Shown piece by piece: positions 46,491 to 54,706 of a stretch of 63,424 bases of DNA (within the stretch, counting starts at the first letter, position 1; each line of letters opens with the position of its first letter). The DNA comes from Candidatus Prevotella equi (GTDB taxonomy: Bacteria; Bacteroidota; Bacteroidia; Bacteroidales; Bacteroidaceae): positions 1 through 63,424 of the forward strand of contig JAGHTW010000158.1 of NCBI GenBank assembly GCA_018065145.1. Reading direction: 5' to 3'. Position numbers and translations under genes: made by a program. The notes beneath the pieces are model-generated. The model was not told where the DNA came from, did not search any database, and was given only the letters and a program-made list of their open reading frames with translations.

Positions 46491-46678
46491 ACTATGACCT
46501 CTTCCATGATAACCTCACCACCATTATTCAAGGCATACGCACGGACTGCTCTGCCACGCTCACTGTTGTTAAAGAAAGACAATGCCTGAAACACGGAGTT
46601 TCTTGACATCCCTGTATCTCTTACTATCGTATCAATAGTAAGCTTTTCACATTTTACTCTTGGTTTTTGAACTTTCAT
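46487..46678 (-). CDS. Small HTH-like protein, 63 aa
   Basis: 'LTIDTIVRDTGMSRNSVFQA' reads as a helix-turn-helix; basic N-terminus, acidic C-terminus. Likely DNA-binding. Confidence 0.55.
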   Translation of the reverse strand: MKVQKPRVKCEKLTIDTIVRDTGMSRNSVFQALSFFNNSERGRAVRAYALNNGGEVIMEEVIV

Positions 46679-46692
46679 ATTTAATATTGTGT

Positions 46693-47124
46693 CTAAAATT
46701 CGTTCAAGTTCGACAAAAATTCCTCTAATGTTACATTTGTCAATACATAGGTGAACAGTACATCTTTCGCCTTCTCGTAAAGTTCCGCAAACTCCTCCTC
46801 GCTCATCTTGTCAAAGGCAATGGATGCGGGGGATTTCACAAAACGACCTTCTTGAAAATCAAGCACTGGCTCGTAATATCCTGCTGCAATCTGTAAAGTT
46901 TTCCTGAAACCCTCTATCGAACCATATACTTTCTCTTGTTCTTCCGAAAGGTAAGCCCATGCAGTGTTAAGCAATGCGAAGTATTTTCTATGAAACTCAA
47001 TATTGCGCTTTTGCGTAAACTGCAATTCTACGGCTTTGCCCTCCTTAATCTTCCGAAACTTATCATAGGTCTCATCATCGAATGGATAGAATGCACCACC
47101 ACGTTTTATATATAAACCTTTCAT
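46693..47124 (-). CDS. DUF1367 protein
   Basis: 143 aa. 'VELQFTQKRNIEFHRKYFAL' and 'LLNTAWAYLSEEQEKVYGSI' match DUF1367, a family found in phage recombination operons. Further piece 'SPASIAFDKMSEEEFAELYE'. Function unknown. Confidence 0.8.
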   Translation of the reverse strand: MKGLYIKRGGAFYPFDDETYDKFRKIKEGKAVELQFTQKRNIEFHRKYFALLNTAWAYLSEEQEKVYGSIEGFRKTLQIAAGYYEPVLDFQEGRFVKSPASIAFDKMSEEEFAELYEKAKDVLFTYVLTNVTLEEFLSNLNEF

Positions 47125-47136
47125 TGTTCTAAAAGT

Positions 47137-47160
47137 GACCCCACCCCGAAAGATGGGGTC
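47137..47160 (-). terminator. Hairpin between ssb and DUF1367
   Basis: GACCCCA and TGGGGTC pair across a 10-nt loop; the minus strand continues CACTTTT. May attenuate transcription within the operon. Confidence 0.5.
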
Positions 47161-47176
47161 TTGGTAACATTATTAA

Positions 47177-47668
47177 CTAAAATGGCATAGGCTCTGCGCC
47201 TTGTGGTGGCATTTGTGCTTGACCCTGTATAGGATAAGCCTGTGGGTACACTGGCTGTTGTGGATAACCCTGTGGCATCTGCTGATAAGGCTGCGGAGCC
47301 ATCTGTGGTGCGTACTGTGGCATCTGCTGATTATTCTTCTGCACAATACCGTTTGGCTCTACGGTATTGGCAAAGATATTCAGTGATGTTATTACCTCAC
47401 CTGAGTTCTTAGATACATATCCGTTGGATGATACTCTGCCATCAACGTACACTATTGACTTTGCTACAAGTCTCTGCAACAACCATTCTTGGGTCTGCGG
47501 GTTGTAATTATACAATACGTCAAACCATGTTGAAGGTCTTGGCTGACCTTGTGCATCCTTGCCATTGCCTACAGCTACTGAGAATGCGAGATATTGCTTA
47601 CCGTTTATTGTCTTGACCTCGGCATTCTTACCAATGGCACCCATGACTTCTATTCTCTGAAAACTCAT
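47177..47668 (-). CDS. ssb: Single-stranded DNA-binding protein
   Basis: 163 aa. OB-fold 'MSFQRIEVMGAIGKNAEVKT', 'QYLAFSVAVGNGKDAQGQPR', 'TWFDVLY', then a Gln/Pro-rich linker and the C-terminal tip 'GAEPMPF', corresponding to the protein-interaction tail of SSB. Coats single-stranded DNA during replication and recombination. Confidence 0.9.
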   Translation of the reverse strand: MSFQRIEVMGAIGKNAEVKTINGKQYLAFSVAVGNGKDAQGQPRPSTWFDVLYNYNPQTQEWLLQRLVAKSIVYVDGRVSSNGYVSKNSGEVITSLNIFANTVEPNGIVQKNNQQMPQYAPQMAPQPYQQMPQGYPQQPVYPQAYPIQGQAQMPPQGAEPMPF

Positions 47669-47673
47669 AATGT

Positions 47674-48573
47674 CTATTTTTTTATTGTTATACGTACAGA
47701 TCCTTTGACTTTGACCTTCTTTGTGTATTTCTCTGCCATGTCAGGATGTTCTTCTTTGAATTTCTTAGAGTCGAAACGCTCTTGCTCGGTAGGTAGGGTA
47801 CGTGTGCAAGAGAATTTGTCCGTTTCCCATTTCTTCACATCGTACATTTCCATTGCCGCAAGGAGTGTTTCGTGCAGTTTCTTACTCTCTTCTTCTACCT
47901 CTTTCAGTCTTACCAATGTATCAAGGCATCGCTCTTGAAGCATAATAACCTCTGGAGGTATATTGCTTGGTGGGGGTGCATACAAACTACCTTCTGCATC
48001 TGCTTTGAGTAACTTCTTTATTTCTGACTGAGGTTTCTCAGCGATAAACTCTGCCTTTGGCTTGCCGTACTTGGATAAAGGAAGCCATATACCCATAAGT
48101 CCCTTAACCTTGACACCCGGATTCTGCAACTCAAAGAGATACTTGTATATAGATAACTGCCATGAGAGGTATTCAATGTCGAAATGGGAGGTAGTCTTGT
48201 AATCTACAAGTATCACCTCGTCTTCGCCCTCGTATGCCATTACGCAGTCTATCTTTGATGCTACATTCTCTTCATCAGAAACGGTGTATTCGTTGGCTAT
48301 TGTGACAAGTCCCATAGACCTCTTGATGTCTGCGTATGCCTGTACTTCATCGCAAGCAACAAACCCCACTACATCATACGCTCTGCAATTTTCGTGTATG
48401 CGTGAGCCTCTTTCTGCCGCCGCATTCAACACCTCTTCTGATACACCAAAGTATTTCTCAGTGAAGATATGCTTAGAAAGAATGCTTGTCACACCTTTCA
48501 GTTCTTTGTCTCCAAGGTGGTAGGAGTGAGGGTTATCAGTGAAGACAACCCTCGATTGTGTTAACTTTATCAT
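47674..48573 (-). CDS. PD-(D/E)XK exonuclease-like protein
   Basis: 299 aa. Nuclease core: 'AAAERGSRIHENCRAYD', Asp in 'VASKIDCVMAYEGEDE', 'VILVDYKTTSHFDIEYLSWQ', 'LSIYKYLFELQ' (RecB/Cas4-like with the D-x-K and Q-x-x-x-Y elements). Probably the 5'-3' exonuclease partner of the annealing protein next to it; C-terminal part is coiled coil plus basic. Confidence 0.82.
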   Translation of the reverse strand: MIKLTQSRVVFTDNPHSYHLGDKELKGVTSILSKHIFTEKYFGVSEEVLNAAAERGSRIHENCRAYDVVGFVACDEVQAYADIKRSMGLVTIANEYTVSDEENVASKIDCVMAYEGEDEVILVDYKTTSHFDIEYLSWQLSIYKYLFELQNPGVKVKGLMGIWLPLSKYGKPKAEFIAEKPQSEIKKLLKADAEGSLYAPPPSNIPPEVIMLQERCLDTLVRLKEVEEESKKLHETLLAAMEMYDVKKWETDKFSCTRTLPTEQERFDSKKFKEEHPDMAEKYTKKVKVKGSVRITIKK

Positions 48574-49346
48574 GCTGCTGAATCCTGTTGAAGTTCTACC
48601 TTACGTGTACTGCACCATTCTATAAATTCGGGATTGGTCTGCGCCCATCGTGATTCTGCGTACACTTGTCCAAGGCTCTTAAATGTTGTGCAGTCGGCAA
48701 TGAGCTTCTTTAACCTGTAGTTCATTGCATCGATAAACTGCTCGTCTTTGAGATACGCATTGTTGTTGTCGTAGTAGTATTGCAGTTCTTTGGCATCCTT
48801 CGCCTTGCTGATAAAACCAAGGAGTGTTTCAAGGCCACGTACATAAGCCTCTTCTTCAAGAGCCTCTTTCTCTACGGATGTTATATCCTCACCTTCGTAC
48901 ACATGCAGACCAAGACCAAACATCGCTATGTTCTTCGTAAGGCAACGCATCAGTGTCTTATTGATGTCATTCATAGTGGCTGCTGGCACTTCTACATCAT
49001 AGGTGGTACCATCCTTCTTTTTCTTCTTGACTGTGTAGGGGGTAGTGCGCAATGCCCTGTTGGATGAGTCCATAACTGATAACCACATCTGACGTGTAAC
49101 ACCCGCTATGGTCACATTAGTATAGACCATTATGCCAAGTTCGCTTGCAAAGTAAGGCAGATTGTTTTCATTCTTGACAATTTCATAAGTGGCATCTGGC
49201 ACTATCATACACAACTTTTCCCATGCTTTTGCCCATGGCAAATAGTTAAGCTTCGCAACACCAGTGTCCTTCTGCTTAGTGTCCTTAGACACATTGCCGC
49301 TATTCAGTTCTTTGAATATGCGGAGAATTTCGTTCTCTTTTTCCAT
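48570..49346 (-). CDS. Sak-type single-strand annealing protein (DUF1071)
   Basis: 258 aa. 'LNYLPWAKAWEKLCMIVPDA', 'QMWLSVMDSSNRAL', 'MNDINKTLMRCLTKNIAMFG', 'LGLHVYEGEDIT' match the Sak/DUF1071 group of annealing proteins. First gene of the leftward replication operon; promoter in 49507-49545 and leader ATTAAACTAATTAAAA before its ATG. Confidence 0.85.
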   Translation of the reverse strand: MEKENEILRIFKELNSGNVSKDTKQKDTGVAKLNYLPWAKAWEKLCMIVPDATYEIVKNENNLPYFASELGIMVYTNVTIAGVTRQMWLSVMDSSNRALRTTPYTVKKKKKDGTTYDVEVPAATMNDINKTLMRCLTKNIAMFGLGLHVYEGEDITSVEKEALEEEAYVRGLETLLGFISKAKDAKELQYYYDNNNAYLKDEQFIDAMNYRLKKLIADCTTFKSLGQVYAESRWAQTNPEFIEWCSTRKVELQQDSAA

Positions 49347-49636
49347 TTTTTAATTAGTTTAATGTTACCACTTTTATATAAGGTACACGTACCTATTTAA
49401 TAATATAATGACTTAACAAATTGTTAAAATATTTCCAAAAATATTTGCAGATTTGAAAATAATTTGTTAACTTTGTAAACGTTATCAGTTAAGTATTAAT
49501 TATCTGTTTGCAAAGGTACAAATAAATTGTTAAGTGACCAAACAAAACGTTAAGTATTTTTCGGTTTTCTTGCGATTTTAACGTATTTTAGTAAACGAGG
49601 GGTTAAGTAGATTGTTTAACTTAATTATTTGTTAAT
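49347..49636. promoter_or_regulatory. Lysogeny control region with ACTTAACAA operators
   Basis: No gene. Leftward promoter: TTTGG near 49541 and TACCTTTG (49509-49516) for the recombination operon. Rightward promoter: TTTG near 49443, TAACTTTG (49469-49476). Repeated operator-like words: TTAACAAATTGTTAA (49413-49427, near-perfect palindrome), TTGTTAACTT (49465), GTTAAGTA (49487), TTGTTAAGTG (49530), CGTTAAGTAT (49550), GTTAAGTAG (49604) and TTTAACTTAA (49615). Confidence 0.65.
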
Positions 49637-50068
49637 ATGACAGGGGAAACATTTAGAAACAGATTGGAAAGGTGTACATCACTTTCACAGACTGAGATTG
49701 CAAATATTTTAGGTATTTCATTGCAGGCTTTGGCTTCTTTGTGGAAGTCACAAGATGTAAAGTCTGGATATTTAGAGAAGGCTTTCAAGATTGAAGGTGT
49801 TAATCCATTGTTCCTGATGGGATGCGAGAAAGAATATCAGAAGTTCTTGGATCGGGAACAAAACTCAAAGACAGAAGAAGTTTCCTCTAAAGAGACACAA
49901 GGAGACGGGGACGACATTACCCATGAATCTTTAACTCTCATGCAACTTGGTATGATGAACCGTACTCAGAAGATGCTCCAAAAACAACAGGAACAATTTG
50001 AGAAGCAACAAGCCATGTACGACAAGCTACTTGATTTGATGGGGCAGAAATTAGAGAAAGGTAATTAA
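49637..50068 (+). CDS. CI-like repressor with coiled-coil C-terminus
   Basis: 143 aa. N-terminal HTH of phage CI type 'MTGETFRNRLERCTSLSQTE', 'IANILGISLQALASLWKSQD'. The C-terminal half has no peptidase fold but a long Gln/Lys/Glu coiled coil ('MLQKQQEQFEKQQAMYDKLL'), so it probably oligomerises and is not cleaved as lambda CI is. Adjacent to the operator region. Confidence 0.75.
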   Translation: MTGETFRNRLERCTSLSQTEIANILGISLQALASLWKSQDVKSGYLEKAFKIEGVNPLFLMGCEKEYQKFLDREQNSKTEEVSSKETQGDGDDITHESLTLMQLGMMNRTQKMLQKQQEQFEKQQAMYDKLLDLMGQKLEKGN

Positions 50069-50113
50069 ATTAAGATTAAATCTATTTGTAATACAAAATA
50101 ACCATAGCAACAA

Positions 50114-50497
50114 ATGAAAAATGAAATAGTCCTTAAAACACTCATGGGATATTTTTTAGAGCATAATATCCATAGAGCTGATGTTGCTGATTCTATAGGT
50201 GTGTCGAGAGCACACTTCTATTCCATCATGAAGGGCAGATATACCTTGACAAAAAGTGTCGCAGTGAAACTTTCAAAGCGATATGGGTTTTCAGAGGAAT
50301 GGTTAACAACTGGTGAGGGGAATGTGTTCTCTTCCGACAATGACAATAATTACGAGCCTGACATCAGCTCTCTCATAAATAAAATCAAGCAACAGGAATA
50401 CGAAATAAAAGAACTGAAAAAATCTTTAGAGAAATATACTAATGAACTAATGGAATTATACAAAAAATATGGTCTGACGGCTTCAAAAGTAAATTAG
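50114..50497 (+). CDS. Second repressor-like HTH protein
   Basis: 127 aa. HTH 'HRADVADSIGVSRAHFYSIM' and 'LSKRYGFSEEWLTTGEGNVF', then a coiled coil. Its plan (HTH plus coiled coil) repeats that of the upstream gene, although sequence similarity is low. Likely a second regulator of lysogeny. Confidence 0.7.
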   Translation: MKNEIVLKTLMGYFLEHNIHRADVADSIGVSRAHFYSIMKGRYTLTKSVAVKLSKRYGFSEEWLTTGEGNVFSSDNDNNYEPDISSLINKIKQQEYEIKELKKSLEKYTNELMELYKKYGLTASKVN

Positions 50498-50571
50498 ACT
50501 GCAAACATATTGCAAACATCACTTTTCACATAGTGTTTAAATAATTGCATATCAGCACATTATACAAAACC

Positions 50572-50636
50572 TCGGCACGCCTGGAAAGCGTGTGTGCGTC
50601 TAAAGCGTATCAGGGGTTCGAATCCCCTCCTTTCCG
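50572..50636 (+). other. Putative attP: 3' part of tRNA-Ser(GGA)
   Basis: Contains a tRNA-Ser anticodon arm CACGC-CTGGAAA-GCGTG (anticodon GGA), a long variable arm, T arm GGGG-TTCGAAT-CCCC and the acceptor end CTTTCCGC. The 5' half of the tRNA is missing, so it is not a functional gene but fits an attachment core. The integrase gene starts 146 bp downstream. Confidence 0.8.
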
Positions 50637-50781
50637 CTAATTGTCAGATAGTTACAAATTGGTGTACGGCGGTACATTTTACGTGTTCTACTGACTTTGT
50701 TGTCACTCTAATGGTCTTTTAGGGGTTATCGAGGGGCATTTGTGCAAACATATCGCAATTTTTAAACTAATTTATACACAT

Positions 50782-51939
50782 ATGAAAGTATCTGTCTATT
50801 TCAACAAGCAAAGACGCAATAATAGCGGCTTTCCTATTTATCTCTGTATTTTCAGAGCTCCGCATCGTTTTTATATCTCTACAGGGTTATACTCATCCGT
50901 AACCTTTGATGGAGGTGTGTTCCCACGTACCGAATCAAATCATCGTGCCAAAACAATCCGTCTTAACGAAATGATTGATATTGCAGAAGAGACGATGATA
51001 AAGAATTCACTTGCACCATTGGACTTGTTAAAGCAAAAAATCAGGAACTCCCTCTTTGGTTGCTATAGTGAAAAGTATCTTTATGAGTACATCAATGACT
51101 TCAAGGAGACAAAAACGGGACGTGGCACCAGGGAAAACTATCATTACACTGCCAAGGCAGTACGAGAATTTGACTCACGTGCCACTTTGGATATTGATGA
51201 GCTGTGGCTGGAGAGATTTGAAAGGCATAGACGCAAGACTACCAAGCAGAACTCTACGGCAATACACCTCAGAAACATTCGTGCTGTCTTTAATTGGGCA
51301 AGGAAGAACCGATATACCAACAATTACCCTTTTGACAGATTCACCATAAAGCATGAGAAAACAAGAAAGAGGAACGTATCTATAAACTCACTTGCTGAGA
51401 TTGCAACAAAGCAGAATTTGAATTATCTTGAGCGATACAGAGACCTCTTTATGCTGATGTTCTATCTTATTGGCATAAACCTCACCGACCTGTTGGAAGC
51501 AAAGAAGAACCAACTGATAGATGGAAGGTTAGAGTACGAGCGCGCAAAGACACACAAATGGTATTCAGTAAAGGTAGAGCCTGAGGCAATGACTATAATA
51601 AATAAGTATAAAGGTAAAGATTATCTCCTTAATATACGTGATAAGGCTTCCGTACACTCGTTCACCTCAAAGATTGACCAAAACCTTAAAGATATATATC
51701 CGGGTCTCTCAACCTACTATGCACGTCACTCATGGGCAACAATAGCCTACTCCCTCGGAATATCCAAAGACGTAATATCACAAGCCTTGGGACACTCCAA
51801 CGGAGCAAGTGTTACTGAGATTTACATTGAGCGCGACCCTATCCTTGTTGATGATGCCAACAGAAAGGTCATTGATGCTTTGAACGCAAAAATAGAGGAA
51901 TTGTATGTTACTCCTGATACTCTACAAAGTCAAGGCTAA
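50782..51939 (+). CDS. int: Bacteroidetes-type tyrosine integrase
   Basis: 385 aa from ATG at 50782, preceded by TAAACTAATTTATACA. N-terminal Arm-like part, SAM-like core-binding domain (70-170), catalytic domain: 'LFMLMFYLIGINLTDLLEAK' where the first catalytic Arg is replaced as in IntDOT-type enzymes, 'YYARHSWATIAYSLGIS', 'QALGHSNGASVTEIYIERDP' with His and the Tyr nucleophile. Presumably integrates into host tRNA-Ser. Confidence 0.92.
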   Translation: MKVSVYFNKQRRNNSGFPIYLCIFRAPHRFYISTGLYSSVTFDGGVFPRTESNHRAKTIRLNEMIDIAEETMIKNSLAPLDLLKQKIRNSLFGCYSEKYLYEYINDFKETKTGRGTRENYHYTAKAVREFDSRATLDIDELWLERFERHRRKTTKQNSTAIHLRNIRAVFNWARKNRYTNNYPFDRFTIKHEKTRKRNVSINSLAEIATKQNLNYLERYRDLFMLMFYLIGINLTDLLEAKKNQLIDGRLEYERAKTHKWYSVKVEPEAMTIINKYKGKDYLLNIRDKASVHSFTSKIDQNLKDIYPGLSTYYARHSWATIAYSLGISKDVISQALGHSNGASVTEIYIERDPILVDDANRKVIDALNAKIEELYVTPDTLQSQG

Positions 51940-52126
51940 CTCCTAACGCAAGAGCAATTTGGGCAAGTATATCTACATCGTATTTGTACTTGCCCATTTC
52001 TATGCGCCTGATATGTCCGGGCTGTAAGTCTGCCCTTGCCGCCAGTTCTTCTACGCTCATTCCTTTCTTCTCTCTAATCTCCGTAATACGCTTGCCTAAA
52101 AAGAAGCGTAAGTTTGAATATTGCAT
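51908..52126 (-). CDS. XRE-family HTH protein, 72 aa
   Basis: Start at 52126 ('MQYSNLRFFLGKRITEIREK'). HTH 'MSVEELAARADLQPGHIRRI' and 'VDILAQIALALGVSLDF'. Convergent with the integrase, overlapping its 3' end by 32 bp. Confidence 0.75.
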   Translation of the reverse strand: MQYSNLRFFLGKRITEIREKKGMSVEELAARADLQPGHIRRIEMGKYKYDVDILAQIALALGVSLDFVEYQE

Positions 52127-52143
52127 ATTGTTATATTTTATGT

Positions 52144-52428
52144 TTACTTCGTTTCGTGTTCGAATACCATCCACTCTATCCATGTGGACAAGTCCTTGTT
52201 TGAATGCAGTTTGATGGAATACACCTCTTGCGCCCTCTTTGAGAGCATAGGGGTATATGTATCAAGTGTACCTATGAAGGTCATGTCCTCTAACCCCTTA
52301 CGTTGCTCGTAAAGGAGTTCTGCAGCGGCATCTATGGCACTCTGCTTGTCAGTATAAACCTCGTACATATAATCTGTACGTGTACGTTTCTCGTTTACGT
52401 CTCGTTTTCTTATTGTGTATATCTTCAT
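52144..52428 (-). CDS. Unrecognised protein, 94 aa
   Basis: 'MKIYTIRKRDVNEKRTRTDY' then 'YTDKQSAIDAAAELLYEQRK'. Small alpha/beta protein of unknown role, 17 bp upstream of the XRE gene. Confidence 0.5.
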   Translation of the reverse strand: MKIYTIRKRDVNEKRTRTDYMYEVYTDKQSAIDAAAELLYEQRKGLEDMTFIGTLDTYTPMLSKRAQEVYSIKLHSNKDLSTWIEWMVFEHETK

Positions 52429-52481
52429 ATCCGTTAGTCATCGTCTTTTAGGGTAAGTAATACTTCTTTTACCTCTTCTTG

Positions 52482-52667
52482 TCATTCATCTTTATAATGA
52501 TGACATATAAACTGACCCCATATCGGCTTGTTCTTGTCACGCATGGCAAGACAAAAGTCCTGCAACGCATCAATCTTTGATGTGTACTCTTTGCTTTCGT
52601 TACATTCGTTTTTGAAATACAAAGCAAAGTAATATTTGTTGTTGGTGCTTGTTACTATCTTAGTCAT
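52482..52667 (-). CDS. Unrecognised small protein, 61 aa
   Basis: Start at 52667 ('MTKIVTSTNNKYYFALYFKN'); TTTTTT-rich upstream sequence. Contains 'IDALQDFCLAMRDKNKPIWG'. Possibly distantly like the previous gene. Function unknown. Confidence 0.45.
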   Translation of the reverse strand: MTKIVTSTNNKYYFALYFKNECNESKEYTSKIDALQDFCLAMRDKNKPIWGQFICHHYKDE

Positions 52668-52689
52668 AATACTTTCTTTTTTTTTGATG

Positions 52690-52968
52690 TTAGAGTGTAC
52701 CAAAATGAGTTACCATATAATGGTCGCATACTGCTGTTACGCTCTGCATAGAACTCATATAGGATTTGTTCTCTTTGTGTGCCAACTCAGTGTAAAACAT
52801 AACAACTGAATTGCGTACCTTGCGTACATCCTCTGAATCAAGGCAGATGTCAAGATAGAGATTGTCAACGATTTCTTCTACCTCTTTATCACCTGTGAAG
52901 AACTCGTTCTTTGGTGTGTAACCTTTGAGAAAGTCAATGGTCTCGTCTGAATAAAAGAATGTTTTCAT
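52690..52968 (-). CDS. Unrecognised protein, 92 aa
   Basis: 'MKTFFYSDETIDFLKGYTPK', mostly helical, with 'SVVMFYTELAHKENKSYMSS'. Expressed from palindromic promoter copy 4 through the 20-nt leader element. Function unknown. Confidence 0.5.
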   Translation of the reverse strand: MKTFFYSDETIDFLKGYTPKNEFFTGDKEVEEIVDNLYLDICLDSEDVRKVRNSVVMFYTELAHKENKSYMSSMQSVTAVCDHYMVTHFGTL

Positions 52969-52976
52969 CGTCTTAT

Positions 52977-53060
52977 GCCGCTTATAGGTTGCCGCCCTGT
53001 TCTAAAAGGTTGTTTGTTAAAACTGATGCAAAGGTACTATATTTATCTGTACCTTGCAAA
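52977..53060 (-). promoter_or_regulatory. Palindromic promoter (copy 4) with 20-nt leader element
   Basis: Promoter at 53027-53060, identical in its arms to copies 1 and 2. Leader GGCGGCAACCTATAAGCGGC at 52977-52996, ending 8 nt before the ATG. Confidence 0.7.
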
Positions 53061-53123
53061 TATTTTCGTATATTTCTTTTGTGTGTTAACATTTTTTAGT
53101 GTTATACACCTTATATATAATGT

Positions 53124-53156
53124 AAAAGGGTGATAGCAGTCACAGCCTTCACCCTT
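53124..53156 (-). terminator. Intrinsic terminator
   Basis: Minus strand AAGGGTGA ... TCACCCTT followed by TTAC; stem of 8 bp with a 15-nt loop. Downstream of the HExxH gene. Confidence 0.6.
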
Positions 53157-53240
53157 CTCATAAAAAATTTATTATGGAAACAATCTTGTGCGAATGCAAA
53201 GGTACGAAATATCTCTGACATACGCAAGACTTTGAAAGAT

Positions 53241-53654
53241 TTATTTTTCGCATCTACAATGCTCGCAGAGTAACTTCCTACAATATGGAAACAACCTATA
53301 TGCTATGTCACCACAAAGATAGCATACTTCTTCGCTATTCTCGTCAAGCCCACATTCGTTTGCTATATGCTGTTGAAGGTGACGTATTTCGTGCACTATG
53401 GTATCGAAGAACTCTGCTGCTGATGAGGTAAGTTCTGTTACCAATACTGTCTCACGTAAATCTGGATTGGAGTATGTCAGTCCGTTATTCAGTTGACCCG
53501 ACACAAGGTTGGCATGAGCCTTTTGTAAATAATGAGGTTCAGCACCTAACACTCGCATCTTGTCGAGTATCTCGTAGGTGTAGTATTCGTGTACTGCGAT
53601 ATAGGCATGTATCACCCAATCGTATTTTGGAAGGTATATCTTTGCTCGTATCAT
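53241..53654 (-). CDS. HExxH-motif protein with Cys-rich tail
   Basis: 137 aa. 'IYLPKYDWVIHAYIAVHEYY' at the N-terminus, HExxH in 'FFDTIVHEIRHLQQHIANEC' around residue 95, and the end 'LFPYCRKLLCEHCRCEK' with clustered Cys/His. Distant paralogue of the gene at 10413. Metallopeptidase-like; activity unproven. Confidence 0.6.
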   Translation of the reverse strand: MIRAKIYLPKYDWVIHAYIAVHEYYTYEILDKMRVLGAEPHYLQKAHANLVSGQLNNGLTYSNPDLRETVLVTELTSSAAEFFDTIVHEIRHLQQHIANECGLDENSEEVCYLCGDIAYRLFPYCRKLLCEHCRCEK

Positions 53655-53909
53655 AAAATTAAGTCAAACTATAACGGAAAACTATAACGGAAACTGGATT
53701 CTGTCTTAAAAAGTATGGAAAGTGACTTAAAGTGACTTAAAAGGCATAGAAAGTATAACGAAAACTGATTTCGTCTTAAAATGTACCAAGAAAATGTAAC
53801 GGATAGGTGCTTTCGTTATACTTTCTGTCTTAAAAACTTTGTATTTTCACACTTTTCCGAATTTTACACTGTGTACTTTTTGCACTTTTATCAATTTTGC
53901 ACAGTTTTT
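53655..53909. repeat. Repeat-rich noncoding region
   Basis: No gene. Perfect 16-bp inverted repeat AGAAAGTATAACGAAA (53748-53763) and its complement (53811-53826); ACTATAACGGAAA twice (53669, 53683); GTGACTTAAA twice (53722, 53732); GTCTTAAAA three times (53703, 53773, 53827). Could be a replication origin, an iteron-type control site or a regulatory RNA. Confidence 0.6.
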
Positions 53910-54332
53910 CTACATCAAATCCTCAAAATCTACTGGCATACCAAGAGCCACGCACTTCTGTAACCAATAACGGAATGGTAATTCATCGCTACCGTCAGCA
54001 TCATCAAGGGTGTCCTTTATAAATAGTGCTACGTGTGCTTCATCTGCGACACTTGACTTGTACAGATCAGCCTTACACCAGTTCGCTTGATAGGCGGCAT
54101 CGTACATAACGCAGTTGTCAAGTGTCACTCCGTACTTCACAAGCAGTTCCTCTACCTGTTCCTTGCTCCACGGCTCAATTGCCTCTAACTTGCCTGATGC
54201 TGGGTTCTTGCGCTTCATCTGCTTAACGGCACACTCAAACGCTTTCTTGTTAAAGTGGAAGCCATTGTGCGAGATATATGCCTTCATCGCTCTTGGCATA
54301 TCATCATAAATATCTAATGGTGTATGTTTCAT
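53910..54332 (-). CDS. Conserved hypothetical Bacteroidales-phage protein, 140 aa
   Basis: Start at 54332 ('MKHTPLDIYDDMPRAMKAYI'). 'FHFNKKAFECAVKQMKRKNP', 'IEPWSKEQVEELLVKYGVTL', 'NWCKADLYKSSVADEAHVAL', 'FIKDTLDDADG' are recognisable from a widely spread but uncharacterised phage family near virion genes. Confidence 0.65.
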   Translation of the reverse strand: MKHTPLDIYDDMPRAMKAYISHNGFHFNKKAFECAVKQMKRKNPASGKLEAIEPWSKEQVEELLVKYGVTLDNCVMYDAAYQANWCKADLYKSSVADEAHVALFIKDTLDDADGSDELPFRYWLQKCVALGMPVDFEDLM

Positions 54333-54433
54333 AACTGTAAATTCTTGTAAATTCTTGAAGTTTCTACATGTTTTTAATGTAAGGGCGAATAAAACACAGC
54401 GCATCATACGCCCTTCTATTCGCCCTTTGTTGT

Positions 54434-54706
54434 TTATCGGTACATACCGTAACGTCCTGTGCCACGCACTCCCTGTCTCTCTCCCATGTAAGGGTCATAA
54501 GGGTACTGAGGATAGTCACGCATACCCATTCTGTCACCATAAGGGTAATCGTAGTCTCGGTGTCCGTAGTAACCACGTTCACCCATCTCTGACTCTTCGC
54601 ACATATCCTGGCACATAGTCATTACCTTGCCGAAGGCATGAAGTCCTTCCTCAACAAGACTCTTCATTTCCTTTGCCTTGTTGCGCATCATAACTACTGT
54701 TGTCAT
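54434..54706 (-). CDS. Tyr/Gly/Arg-rich low-complexity protein, 90 aa
   Basis: Helical N-terminus 'MRNKAKEMKSLVEEGLHAFG', then 'GERGYYGHRDYDYPYGDRMG' and similar to the end, probably disordered. Its ATG overlaps the upstream stop and follows GGAGG. Likely virion-associated, from context. Confidence 0.55.
   Translation of the reverse strand: MTTVVMMRNKAKEMKSLVEEGLHAFGKVMTMCQDMCEESEMGERGYYGHRDYDYPYGDRMGMRDYPQYPYDPYMGERQGVRGTGRYGMYR

Noticed and set aside
50560..50640. A complete tRNA-Ser gene
   Set aside because: The acceptor 5' strand and D arm are missing; only the 3' part is present, so it was called attP.
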